Part shown: positions 44,309-53,033 of the stretch, one piece after another
Numbering within the stretch: the stretch's first letter is position 1
Layout: each line of letters begins with the position of its first letter
Assembly (NCBI GenBank): GCA_050953285.1
Contig: JBMNMK010000002.1
Location: 1,302,001-1,366,000 of the forward strand
Length of the DNA stretch: 64,000 bases
Reading direction: 5' to 3'
From: Olsenella_K sp050953285
GTDB lineage: Bacteria; Actinomycetota; Coriobacteriia; Coriobacteriales; Atopobiaceae
Made by a program: the position numbers and the translations under genes
Notes under the pieces: generated by a model
Told to the model about the DNA's origin: nothing
Databases searched by the model: none
The model's input: the letters and a program-made list of their open reading frames with translations, nothing else

Positions 44309-45580
44309 TCAATCTTTGCACTCCACATAGAAGGGCTCGTCTCCCAAGTAGAAGATCTCCCCAACACTGAGCTCTGCATACTGGTTTTCTTCCAGCTCAA
44401 CGCCCTTAACGACCACGCCATTTTCCGAGCCCAAATCCACAATCTGTATGCCATCATTGCCACACGTCAGCGAGGCATGCATACGACTTAAGCTCATGTT
44501 CCCCAAAAGCTGAATATCACAGGCGCTCGAGCGGCCAAGCACGTCTTCCACATCCTCATCAAGCGCATAGCGCTCCTGCGTATTGACGCGCACAAGCCAA
44601 AACGCAGTTTGCGACACAGGTGCCAATGGCGCAGCATCCACCCCAAAACGGACTGCCGCCTCGGCTTCACCAGCTACAGCGCTGCCGAGCGCTGCACCAT
44701 CACACCCCTTATCAGGCTGAGGCGCAGGATCGTGTGATGGCGCCGCCGTACCCAAAAGCACCGTCTTGGGGATGTTATTCTCGCCCGCCTGCGCAGAAGA
44801 CTGCGCATACGCTTGCACATATGACCTGGCAGAGAGCGCCCGCGGACCCTTATGCGCAAACCCTGCCCGAAGGATCGTTTGCCCCGCATGCGCTTGGGCC
44901 TCGGCATGCGCCTGCACATCACCATGGGCATGCGCCTGGGCCTCAGCATGCGAATGCCCAGCCATCCCGCCTGCCCACGCGCCGTACTCATGCTCCAAAA
45001 AGTCCTGGTAGCGATGCGTATCAAGGCCTTTCTCCTGCTTCAAGAACGCCTGGAGGTGCTCCGCGCGCGCCACATCATCTTCTGACATGAAACGCACATT
45101 GGCGGCTCGCGCCAGGCGGGCGAGAAGATCGTGCGGGCCGGGGTGACCCAGCACCTGCTTGGGCCAAATGAGCGGCAGTGCCGCAAACCTTAGGTTTCCA
45201 CTGGTCAGCGCATATACGTAGCGCCAGTCAAACTGTACGCACGAACTTGGAAGCGGCATGGCCTCCACGTAGGTCAGTACATCCGCGACCGAAAAGAGTA
45301 TGTTCTCGTACTGCTGGGAAGAGAGGGCGTCTTGCCTGATGAATCTCTCAAGTGGCGTAAGGCTGCCTATGTCAAAAAAGATCACCTTGGTTGCGCTGGC
45401 CGCCTCATGCGGACGCATCCCCGGCGCGCCTGCTTGAGGAATCCGCAAGTCAAGAAGGCTTTCGTCGCGCATGCTCATGATGCGGTGCGCCATGTCTGGC
45501 CGTATGACATCGCGGCGAGAAAGGCTGACCTCAAGCAGCCGCGTGCGGCTTTCTCTCTCTTTGACCTCCCGAAACTTCAT
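44309..45580 (-). CDS. FHA-domain protein with Ala/His-rich central repeat
   Basis: Phosphothreonine-reader protein of 423 residues. The first 200 residues form a domain I do not firmly recognise (DVLTYVEAMPLPSSCVQFDW; loosely like DUF6382 or EssB-type N-terminal domains). Residues about 205-235 are an Ala/His/Gln repeat (HAEAQAHAHG). The last 95 residues are a clear FHA domain: LGRSSACDIQL, SLSRMHASL and DLGSENGVVVKG. It is coded next to a PP2C phosphatase gene, and a Ser/Thr kinase gene lies 5.6 kb away, so it probably reads kinase marks in one signalling network. Confidence 0.85.
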   Translation of the reverse strand: MKFREVKERESRTRLLEVSLSRRDVIRPDMAHRIMSMRDESLLDLRIPQAGAPGMRPHEAASATKVIFFDIGSLTPLERFIRQDALSSQQYENILFSVADVLTYVEAMPLPSSCVQFDWRYVYALTSGNLRFAALPLIWPKQVLGHPGPHDLLARLARAANVRFMSEDDVARAEHLQAFLKQEKGLDTHRYQDFLEHEYGAWAGGMAGHSHAEAQAHAHGDVQAHAEAQAHAGQTILRAGFAHKGPRALSARSYVQAYAQSSAQAGENNIPKTVLLGTAAPSHDPAPQPDKGCDGAALGSAVAGEAEAAVRFGVDAAPLAPVSQTAFWLVRVNTQERYALDEDVEDVLGRSSACDIQLLGNMSLSRMHASLTCGNDGIQIVDLGSENGVVVKGVELEENQYAELSVGEIFYLGDEPFYVECKD

Positions 45581-45672
45581 GCGCCTTCACTTTCCTTATC
45601 CGACATCTGCGGCCTATACCTCGCCTACCTGCACTTGCCTGCCTGTACTTGCCTGCGCCCACCCGCCCCACG

Positions 45673-46446
45673 CTAGATGGGGCCGAGCGCCACCACCGCG
45701 ATGTTGTCCGTCTCACCTGCTGAGAGATCCTGCTTGATAACGTGCTCGCACGCTTTCTTGAGCTTCCGCTCATGCCCGTGCAGAAGCGGCACAAAATTGC
45801 GTGCAATTCCCTCAGATTCCTGCATATGCCACCCGCCGTCACTCAGGAGAACAAAGAGGTCACCCTCCCTATATGATCCCTCATAGTAGAGCGGCAAAAT
45901 GGCCTCTTGAGAGCCTACCGCCTGCAGCAAAATTCCGCGATCAGGAGATTGTTTCTCCTGCTCACGGGTCATCTTGCCCTGCAGCACCTGGCGGGCAGCC
46001 AGGGTTTGGTCTTCCGTTACCAGCTGGGCGCCCGCACCAGAGACGTGGTAGGCCCTGGAATCTCCCACCTGCACCACCAAGTAGTGGCCGCGCGCACATA
46101 CGATGCAGGTGAGCGTCGTTCCCATCTTGCTCCCCTGTGTGATGCCGTATCGATAGATGGAAGCATTTGCGCTGGCCACAAGCGCATCAAGCGGCGCCAT
46201 CAATGCGGACGACAGGATCTTATCGCCCGCTTGATCATCAAGGATGAAATCGGTTTTGTCGAACCACTGCTTCAAGGTATCGACGACGGTAGATGAGGCC
46301 ACCTCGCCCTGGGAAAGGCCGCCCACGCCGTCGCACACGACCGCTAAAGAGATTTCCACGCCATTGCATATTTTGGTAGCAAAACCAAAACTATCTTGGT
46401 TTGAACTTCTTCTGCCATGATCCGATCTTGCAGCTATGCGGGCCAT
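45673..46446 (-). CDS. PP2C-family Ser/Thr protein phosphatase
   Basis: Metal-dependent phosphatase of 257 residues, cytoplasmic. PP2C motifs are in order: ARSDHGRRSSNQDSF, VVCDGVGGLSQGE, VQVGDSRAYHV, VLLSDGGW and ETDNIAVVAL; the Asp residues bind two metals. Its ATG directly follows the TAA of the NudC gene, so it is probably cotranscribed with it; the FHA gene follows 92 bp later. The likely opponent is the Ser/Thr kinase at 51177-53033. Confidence 0.93.
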   Translation of the reverse strand: MARIAARSDHGRRSSNQDSFGFATKICNGVEISLAVVCDGVGGLSQGEVASSTVVDTLKQWFDKTDFILDDQAGDKILSSALMAPLDALVASANASIYRYGITQGSKMGTTLTCIVCARGHYLVVQVGDSRAYHVSGAGAQLVTEDQTLAARQVLQGKMTREQEKQSPDRGILLQAVGSQEAILPLYYEGSYREGDLFVLLSDGGWHMQESEGIARNFVPLLHGHERKLKKACEHVIKQDLSAGETDNIAVVALGPI

Positions 46447-47286
46447 TTAGAAATCCTCCGGGTGATGTTTGAAATACATGATCATCTCGTTGGTGAGGCT
46501 GGACGTGTCCTCAAGCGCGTCCGGGAGCTCGTCGCGATCCATCCAAACGCCCAGCTTGAGCTCTGAGGTATCCAGCGTAATCTCCGGCGAGCCGTCCAGC
46601 TCACAAAAGAAACCAGCAAGAAGTGTATCTGTTAAAGACCAAGGTTGATCCTTGTAGTAACGAATATTTTTGATGTTGAGACCGGTCTCTTCTTTCACCT
46701 CACGCGCGCAGGTCTCCTCCAAGGTCTCCCCAATTTCCGTGAAGCCGGCGACAAGAGCAAAGCGCGTGTAGCGTCTACCTGCATATTTGGTGAGCAACAA
46801 CTTGTTTTTGTGGGTAACGCCGCAGATAACGGCGGGCTGAATCTTGGGGTAGACCACCTTGTTGCATGCGGGACAGCAAATCTCACGGGCTCGCGTTACC
46901 CGTAAGGTCCTGTGACCACATCTGCTGCAATAGGCGTTGTCACGATACCAGTTTCTCAGCTGCCAGCCCGTGATAGCGGCAAAAGCCAGCCAGCGAGGCT
47001 GGGCCGTCCGCAAGACGGAGAGCTCCTTAAACGTGAAGCCTTCAGGCGCGCAGATCTTCTCGCCCTCAAGCAGGTAGAAGTATGTTTCATCAATCTTGAA
47101 ACAATAGGTCAAGTCGTGCGGATTTGGCGCAGGTTGGAAATCATGCACGCGGGGAAGGGCCAGGGTATCTTCTGCAAGCGACAGCAGCGCGCGGCCGTCC
47201 TGGTAGGCCAACACGTAATCTGCTTGCTGCGCAGGTCGCGCCTGGTATGCATTGTGGTAGTTGTGGCCTTCTATGTCCTGAATCAC
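46447..47286 (-). CDS. nudC: NAD(+) diphosphatase NudC
   Basis: Hydrolyses NAD(H) to NMN and AMP; in E. coli it also removes NAD caps from RNA. The 279-residue protein has the four-Cys zinc ribbon (YCSRCGH ... CCPACNK), the Nudix box (GFTEIGETLEETCAREVKEETGL region, about 180-202) and the downstream QPWSL that marks NADH specificity (SQPWPFPxS in E. coli). I chose GTG at 47286, with GGGGAGG upstream. Confidence 0.92.
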   Translation of the reverse strand: MIQDIEGHNYHNAYQARPAQQADYVLAYQDGRALLSLAEDTLALPRVHDFQPAPNPHDLTYCFKIDETYFYLLEGEKICAPEGFTFKELSVLRTAQPRWLAFAAITGWQLRNWYRDNAYCSRCGHRTLRVTRAREICCPACNKVVYPKIQPAVICGVTHKNKLLLTKYAGRRYTRFALVAGFTEIGETLEETCAREVKEETGLNIKNIRYYKDQPWSLTDTLLAGFFCELDGSPEITLDTSELKLGVWMDRDELPDALEDTSSLTNEMIMYFKHHPEDF

Positions 47287-47473
47287 ACACGATCCTCCCC
47301 TCAGCAGCACACGGCACCGATGACTTCTGATGCCGCGCCACTTCTCTTGCTCCGTAATTGTAGGTATTGCCTTTTGGCTTTACACCCACACAGGCAAAGA
47401 AATGGGTAACGCAGAATATCCAAAGAAGTATGAATGCTATAGTTCTATTCAGGTTCAACAGATTGGGGCAAAA

Positions 47474-48334
47474 ATGTCCAAATATGTACTCGTTGCGGAA
47501 ACTGGATCTGACATTCACCAGGATACTGCTCAAAAATATGGCATTCAGACGGTACCGATGCACGTCAATTTTGCAGGTCAAAGCAAGGACGACGACAGCT
47601 TTCCCGTGGAGGAGCTCTACCAGAACTTTGATGCAACTGGAGAGTGTCCGCAGACGGCAGGCTGTTCACCTGCGGATTTTGCACGCGTGTTTGACCGCAT
47701 TCACGCTGAGCAGCCCGACGCGCAGATTGTGTACCTGGCCTATTCTGCGCAAACGACCGTTTCTATGCAGTCGGCTGAGATTGCGTCTCAAGGCAGAGAT
47801 TACGTAACTGCCTTTGATACCAAGGCCGTATCTTCTGGTCAGAGACTCGTCGTGACCAACGTGGCCCGTTGGCTTGAGCAAAACCCCGATGTGAGTATTC
47901 AAGAAATTGCATCTTTTGTCGCCGATCAGGCGCAGCGCATCCGTTTTGCCTTCATGCCGGGAGAGCTCAAGTTCCTGCGCGCAGGCGGGCGCCTTACCAA
48001 CACCGCCTATCTGGGCGCGACGATGCTTCGCATCAAGCCGACCATCGAGGTAGTCGATGGTCGGCTGGTGGCAACCAAGAAGCGCATCGGCTCCATCCGC
48101 AAGTGCATGGCCGAGCTCTGCGAGAGCTTCTGCATCCATGAGCTTAAGGATTTGAGCCGCGTCAACATCACGTACACCTCTGGCGATGAACCCGATCCCA
48201 AGGTCAAGTCACTGTGCGAGAAGATCTTGAAGCACCATGGCGCGCAGGAGATTGAATGGGTCAAATCCGGCGGTGTGATTGCTTCTCACTCCGGACCCCA
48301 TTCCTTTGGCATCGCTGCGCTGGCAGCAAAGTAG
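47474..48334 (+). CDS. DegV-family fatty-acid-binding protein
   Basis: Binds fatty acids in the cytoplasm, in some bacteria feeding FakA kinase. The 286-residue product starts MSKYVLVAETGSDIHQDTAQ and has YQNFDATGECPQTAGCSPADF (the DegV threonine/serine head-group region), FDTKAVSSGQ and FAFMPGELKFLRAGGRL. Plus-strand gene, divergent from nudC. A candidate extended -10 (TGCTATAGT) ends at 47443, 31 bp before the ATG. No fakA gene is seen here. Confidence 0.92.
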   Translation: MSKYVLVAETGSDIHQDTAQKYGIQTVPMHVNFAGQSKDDDSFPVEELYQNFDATGECPQTAGCSPADFARVFDRIHAEQPDAQIVYLAYSAQTTVSMQSAEIASQGRDYVTAFDTKAVSSGQRLVVTNVARWLEQNPDVSIQEIASFVADQAQRIRFAFMPGELKFLRAGGRLTNTAYLGATMLRIKPTIEVVDGRLVATKKRIGSIRKCMAELCESFCIHELKDLSRVNITYTSGDEPDPKVKSLCEKILKHHGAQEIEWVKSGGVIASHSGPHSFGIAALAAK

Positions 48335-48400
48335 TCCACCGTCCGCTACCTGCGCATGCTAGCGGCAGCGCACAGGTGGCAGATGGCAGCGCAGCGGACA

Positions 48401-49888
48401 TCATCTCGCATCGCGTGGCGACATCAATGCTTTGCTCGTGTAGTGATACGGGGCACCATGGCCGCCGAGAATGATCCACTCCCCTGGATCCAAGAGTGCA
48501 AAAAGATCTTTGCGCTCCTTGCGGCAGAGGTCAGGTTGCATATCGACCGAAATCATGAGGTAGGGTGACAGCGTATCAAAGCGCGCCTGTTGCTTGGTCT
48601 CGCCGTGCACGTTGACAAAGATGTCGCCCGAGATACAGAGGTGATAGGTGCGCTCAATCAAGATGGTTTCACCCATCACATGGCCGCCGCGCCCCTGCCA
48701 TACCTCAAAGTTGAGCGGTGCCCTTCTGAGATAGACGGGCTCACCGTCTGCAGAATAACACCTGCTTATGGTCTCATCTCCTGCAAAAGCCCCTTGACCC
48801 AGGTTCTCAAAGGTCTCGTACGCGGGCACTTCATAAGACGTCAGAATTTTGCAGATCTCTTCATACGCGCCGTGGAGCTCATTATGTGCACGCCAGTTAG
48901 GCTCACCGTGTCTTTCCATAGCAAAGTTTGAAAGCACGTCGTTTACGGCAATAACGTTATCAAAGAGATCCGTACACCCCGCATGGTCTATATCCGCATG
49001 GGTCAAGAAGAGCTCTTTTGTTCTCTCATCCCAATCTGGATAGAGTTTTTGGTACAGCTTTTGATATTCATCTCTAAAGGCACGATAGCCAGAATCTATG
49101 CAGAAGAGCCTGTCTGCACATTCAAAAACCCAGGTATCACTACCTGCTGGGGGCTCTATGCACGTGCACTTGAGGCCTTTTCCCGCATCAAATTGCGTGA
49201 TGCGAACCGTCTTGAAAAAGGCATCACCCTTATAGGACTTGATATAGTGTGCAAGCAATTCAAGATATTCAAATGGCTTGAACGGATTGCCGCTTCTCTT
49301 CTCAAGTTTTTGAATGATCTTGTTGGAATTCACCAGGATGGTATGGCGATCATGAGGGTCTAGGGACAGCTTTTCTGCCAGCGCATCCACAAAGGTCAGA
49401 TAGAAAAATGTGTTATCTATCACATGTTGGTGTTTGTTGTACGGCAAAATGCGCACAGTGCAAATCTCTTCTGCATCAGCCATAAAACGCGTGAGTTGCG
49501 CATGGTTTTCTACATAGATACCCACATATACCTTGGGATCTTTCTGCTCATTGTCCCCCATGTCACAGTAGGTGATATTGAACTGGTAGCGCTCGATAAG
49601 CTCAAGCAGCTGTCTTAAGGTAGTGGTGGTGTCCACGGCGCTGCATTCCAGAAGACATACCTCTCCTCTGATAGCACCAGAGTCCAAAATGCCCATTTCC
49701 TCAAAATGCTTGTCACATGCCGCAAGGGCATCTGAGCTGCCTTCGACATCCAGAAAATACGTATGTGGATCTATCACCGCATTATGGCTGGCTCGGCTCA
49801 CGCGAACATTTTCTCTATCGCATACCTTCATAACACGCAGGAGCTCACCGGCGTGGTCAGGCAACATTACTACATACGTCTTCTTCAT
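48401..49888 (-). CDS. ACT-domain / metallo-beta-lactamase-fold fusion protein
   Basis: A 495-residue protein I cannot name. Residues 1-75 look like an ACT domain (VVMLPDHAGELLRVMKVCDRE) and about 78-150 like a second (TTTTLRQLLELIERYQFNITY). From about 225 a metallo-beta-lactamase fold begins, with LTHADIDHAG (HxDxDH metal motif), FCIDSGY, LCISGDIF and a C-terminal GGHGAPYH. ACT domains bind amino acids, so this may be an amino-acid-gated hydrolase or oxidoreductase. It overlaps gpmA as ATGA. No flavodiiron-type flavodoxin domain is present. Confidence 0.82.
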   Translation of the reverse strand: MKKTYVVMLPDHAGELLRVMKVCDRENVRVSRASHNAVIDPHTYFLDVEGSSDALAACDKHFEEMGILDSGAIRGEVCLLECSAVDTTTTLRQLLELIERYQFNITYCDMGDNEQKDPKVYVGIYVENHAQLTRFMADAEEICTVRILPYNKHQHVIDNTFFYLTFVDALAEKLSLDPHDRHTILVNSNKIIQKLEKRSGNPFKPFEYLELLAHYIKSYKGDAFFKTVRITQFDAGKGLKCTCIEPPAGSDTWVFECADRLFCIDSGYRAFRDEYQKLYQKLYPDWDERTKELFLTHADIDHAGCTDLFDNVIAVNDVLSNFAMERHGEPNWRAHNELHGAYEEICKILTSYEVPAYETFENLGQGAFAGDETISRCYSADGEPVYLRRAPLNFEVWQGRGGHVMGETILIERTYHLCISGDIFVNVHGETKQQARFDTLSPYLMISVDMQPDLCRKERKDLFALLDPGEWIILGGHGAPYHYTSKALMSPRDAR

Positions 49889-50739
49889 TTGGCCTTATCC
49901 TCATGATCAAGCTGCCCTGCTTGCTGTACTGATGTGGGATTGTGTGACTCCAACCTAATGGTCTCCTGGATACCGACAGCCGCCGCTTGAGGATCAAGGT
50001 AATAGGGTTTACCAGCAATCTCCAGCCCACCAAACGATCCCGTCTTGAAGTCAAATACCAGAGGAACGCCACAGGGCACATTGATAGTACGGATCTCATC
50101 TGCCGTAAGATCCTCAATAACTTTTATGAGGCTCCGCACCACCGATCCGTGCGTCACCACCAAGACAGTCTGTTCTTGCAAAAGACAGGGAATCACGAAT
50201 GCCTGCCAAAAGGGTGTCAAGCGCTCGATCACATCTTTGAGACACTCTGCGCGAATCTCTCTTGGATCAATTCGGTCGAGTCCATCTTGAGCAAAGCTTT
50301 GATAGCGCTCATCTGTTCCCGTGAAGAGAGGTGAATCCACACTGATCTCAGGTGGCCGCACATCAAAACTTCTCCGATACGTTCTAAACAGCTCATCACC
50401 ATATTTTTCACGCATAGCAGGACGCGTTTGTCCCTGAAAGGCACCATAGTGACGCTCATTGAGCCTCCAGGTGCGTATGGTGGGAATCCACAACCTATCG
50501 ACCACATCTAGGACAATATCTGCGCTCACAATAGTGCGCCGCAGCACAGAGGTAAAGAGCGCATCCGGGAAGATACCAGCGTTCCGCATAAGCTCACCGG
50601 CATAGCGAGCTTGTGAGCGTCCATGCTCTGTCAGCGGCACATCTACCCATCCAGCAAACTTGTTGACCGTTTTATCTGTCCAAACACTCTCCCCGTGGCG
50701 CATGACCACCAGCCGAGCACCAGATGTGTTATCTGACAT
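49885..50739 (-). CDS. gpmA: 2,3-bisphosphoglycerate-dependent phosphoglycerate mutase
   Basis: Glycolytic interconversion of 3- and 2-phosphoglycerate. The 284-residue product has VMRHGES with phospho-acceptor His15, NKFAGWVDVPLTEHGRSQA and LNERHYGAFQGQ, all diagnostic of dPGM, and VVTHGSVVRSLI (second His). It is about 30 residues longer than E. coli GpmA, with an extra C-terminal tail. Coupled to the ACT-MBL gene by an ATGA overlap. AGGTG lies upstream of the start. Confidence 0.94.
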   Translation of the reverse strand: MSDNTSGARLVVMRHGESVWTDKTVNKFAGWVDVPLTEHGRSQARYAGELMRNAGIFPDALFTSVLRRTIVSADIVLDVVDRLWIPTIRTWRLNERHYGAFQGQTRPAMREKYGDELFRTYRRSFDVRPPEISVDSPLFTGTDERYQSFAQDGLDRIDPREIRAECLKDVIERLTPFWQAFVIPCLLQEQTVLVVTHGSVVRSLIKVIEDLTADEIRTINVPCGVPLVFDFKTGSFGGLEIAGKPYYLDPQAAAVGIQETIRLESHNPTSVQQAGQLDHEDKAK

Positions 50740-50841
50740 ATTTCACCTCAACACACAACCCGTTATCTCCCTCATACGTTAGATGCTCTCTGAGCTCTTC
50801 ACCAGCTTCTCAAAAAGATTTCTCAATCATGCCGGCCGAGC

Positions 50842-51180
50842 TCACGCACGCTTTGGGTCGGCGCGCACGCGCGTTATCTCTTCCGGCGCGACAATCTCTT
50901 CTGGCGCGGCACGTATGCGTGTGGCAGAAGACTCTTCTAGCGCCATAACCACAGGAACATCCACGATCTTATCGCCCACGAAGGCAGCTGGGGCATGGGT
51001 GCTATCTGCGATCGCTGGTCTCATCTGATAGTGCGCATGGCTTTTGATTCCCGCCAGGTCAGCTTTGAGGGAGGGGATGTCCTCGTGAATGTATAGGTAT
51101 ATGCCGCGCACAAACATGCCGGCCGATAAGATCAGGCATATGACACTCAACAGCAGAGCTACGTTTATTACATCAATCAT
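50842..51180 (-). CDS. Small single-pass membrane protein, cotranscribed with kinase
   Basis: A 112-residue protein with one N-terminal transmembrane helix (VALLLSVICLILSAGMFVRGIYLYI) and a basic/acidic tail of about 80 residues, probably unstructured. No family recognised. Its ATG overlaps the kinase gene's stop as ATGA, which argues for a real gene and for work with the kinase. It could be a kinase substrate: the tail has several Ser and Thr. Confidence 0.7.
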   Translation of the reverse strand: MIDVINVALLLSVICLILSAGMFVRGIYLYIHEDIPSLKADLAGIKSHAHYQMRPAIADSTHAPAAFVGDKIVDVPVVMALEESSATRIRAAPEEIVAPEEITRVRADPKRA

Positions 51181-53033
51181 GCTTCACCTTCCTTGTCCAG
51201 ACGCGTTACCGGATTTGCAAAGACGACCTCGATGTTTCTTGCAAGGAGATCCGTGCCTTCTACAATCTCTTGGTAGATAGGTGCTGCTACCTCGTCATTT
51301 ACTGCTGCAAAGTCCTTTTGAGCACGCGTGGTTGCAAGGATGTGCAAGCTGATACCCTCAATCTCTTTTCTGGTAACGCCCGCACGTGCCAAGTTCTTAA
51401 GGTGCAAAGGGGATGAGAGCATCTCAAAGCTCACCTGAGCAAGTTTCAGCTGCACAGTGGGCTCTTGAGACTGGGGTTGCGATTCTTTGTTCCACGCCAG
51501 CTGAAGCTGCTGCCACATTGATTGATACAAAGGTATCAGGTCTTTGCCTTCACGCCCTGCCTCAGTCATGGAGACATGAAAGCTGGTAATTATCTCATAT
51601 GCGTGGGCATTGGTATAAAAACGTGCGGTGGTGTCCGTATCTTCATGCTGGGGCATGCGCGCATCCATTGTTTCTCGGGCTTGCTTAAACCACTCATATG
51701 AGCTGCTTGCTGCCTCAAGTGCTTTTCTGCCGGAGGTGCTCTCCTTAAGCACCAGGTTCTCCCCCTGCGCGCGGTAATCAAAGTAGCAAAGATACAAGAT
51801 GCCCGCGTTATAGCAGATCTCTGCATAGCGATCATCTCTCTTAAGCGCAGCACTATTGGCCTTCCAGAGCTCTTGCCACTGTTGCTCCTCATCTACACTG
51901 AGTACCCCATCTGCCTTATAGACCTCGAGAAGCTTCTCGTATGCTTCTGGACAGCCAGGTGAGCTCGTGAGAGCACGTATAAGTAGTTTAGGTTTTGATG
52001 CAAGACTTGTCAGCGAAGCTGCCTGCAAGAGCTGTTCGTAGGAACTCCTCCGTGCTGCCGACGCACCTACATAACATGCCAGTGAGATAGCAAGCAGTGT
52101 TGCGCCCGCCACCATATGCAGGTTGAATCTTCTAATAACGTGTCTCAGATTATCTTGATACTGCTTCGTGAGTTTTTCACAATGCATGAGGTCATACTGC
52201 ATATCTGCAATATCTTGATAGCGCTCATGCACATCATTTCTTGTAGCACGCAAAATGATGTATTCCAAGCCATCAGAGAGCTTTGGCTTGATCGTGCGTA
52301 TGGGAACAATATCAAGCGCACGCATGTTGCTGCTGTCTGAAGATACATCTGCTTCTTTGGATGGGATACGACCGGTAACCAGGGAAAACAGCGTTGCGCC
52401 TAGGGCATAAATGTCTGCCCGCGCATCTACGGTGGTCTTTGCTTCATTAAGTCCCAGCTGCTCAGGGGCAGAATACCCAAAGGTGCCAATCAAGCGCTCA
52501 TCACGAAGCGCTGAGCCATCCATCTCTTCTGCAATACCAAAGTCGATCAGGCGCAGCGTGCCATCCTCTTTGAGCATGATGTTATGAGGCTTCATGTCAC
52601 GATAGACAATAGCGGGGCTTCTATGGTGCAGATACCCTAAGACCTCGCAGAGTTGTATGCCCCAGGCAATCACCTGTTCTTGCGAGAATCCGTCTGGATG
52701 CTGCTTCAAGGCAACACTCAGTGGTACTCCTTCGCAGAAGTCCATCACAACATACAGCTCATGACCAGGAGTATCACAGATCTCAACGACCCTCGGAATA
52801 TAAGGGTGATCGAGCTGATTCATAAGGTGCGCTTCTTTGAGGATGGCTTGCCTGTTGGCCCCCCGAATCTCTGGTGCCACATCTGTCTTCATGGCTTTTA
52901 TCGCCCAGAGCTTTGAGAGGTTCATATCACGGGCAAGCCAGACGCGCGACATGCCACCTGTGCCCAATAGCGTAAGAACCTTGTATTTGTTGTTGAGAAT
53001 GCTCCCTACTCCCATGTGCTCCATGAGTATCAC
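51177..53033 (-). CDS. Transmembrane Ser/Thr protein kinase (Hanks type)
   Basis: A 618-residue kinase. The N-terminal domain has LGTGGMSRVW (glycine loop), Lys46, VYRDMKPHNIM with Asp146 (YRD in place of HRD) and DFG at 164-166. One transmembrane helix (GATLLAISLACYVG) lies near 305-320. The C-terminal ~290 residues are helical, TPR-like (CYNAGILYLCYFDYRAQGE), outside the membrane if topology is standard; there are no PASTA repeats. The GTG start at 53033 overlaps the preceding stop as GTGA. Partners probably include the PP2C and FHA proteins at 44.3-46.4 kb and the Ig-like protein just upstream. Confidence 0.9.
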   Translation of the reverse strand: MILMEHMGVGSILNNKYKVLTLLGTGGMSRVWLARDMNLSKLWAIKAMKTDVAPEIRGANRQAILKEAHLMNQLDHPYIPRVVEICDTPGHELYVVMDFCEGVPLSVALKQHPDGFSQEQVIAWGIQLCEVLGYLHHRSPAIVYRDMKPHNIMLKEDGTLRLIDFGIAEEMDGSALRDERLIGTFGYSAPEQLGLNEAKTTVDARADIYALGATLFSLVTGRIPSKEADVSSDSSNMRALDIVPIRTIKPKLSDGLEYIILRATRNDVHERYQDIADMQYDLMHCEKLTKQYQDNLRHVIRRFNLHMVAGATLLAISLACYVGASAARRSSYEQLLQAASLTSLASKPKLLIRALTSSPGCPEAYEKLLEVYKADGVLSVDEEQQWQELWKANSAALKRDDRYAEICYNAGILYLCYFDYRAQGENLVLKESTSGRKALEAASSSYEWFKQARETMDARMPQHEDTDTTARFYTNAHAYEIITSFHVSMTEAGREGKDLIPLYQSMWQQLQLAWNKESQPQSQEPTVQLKLAQVSFEMLSSPLHLKNLARAGVTRKEIEGISLHILATTRAQKDFAAVNDEVAAPIYQEIVEGTDLLARNIEVVFANPVTRLDKEGEA

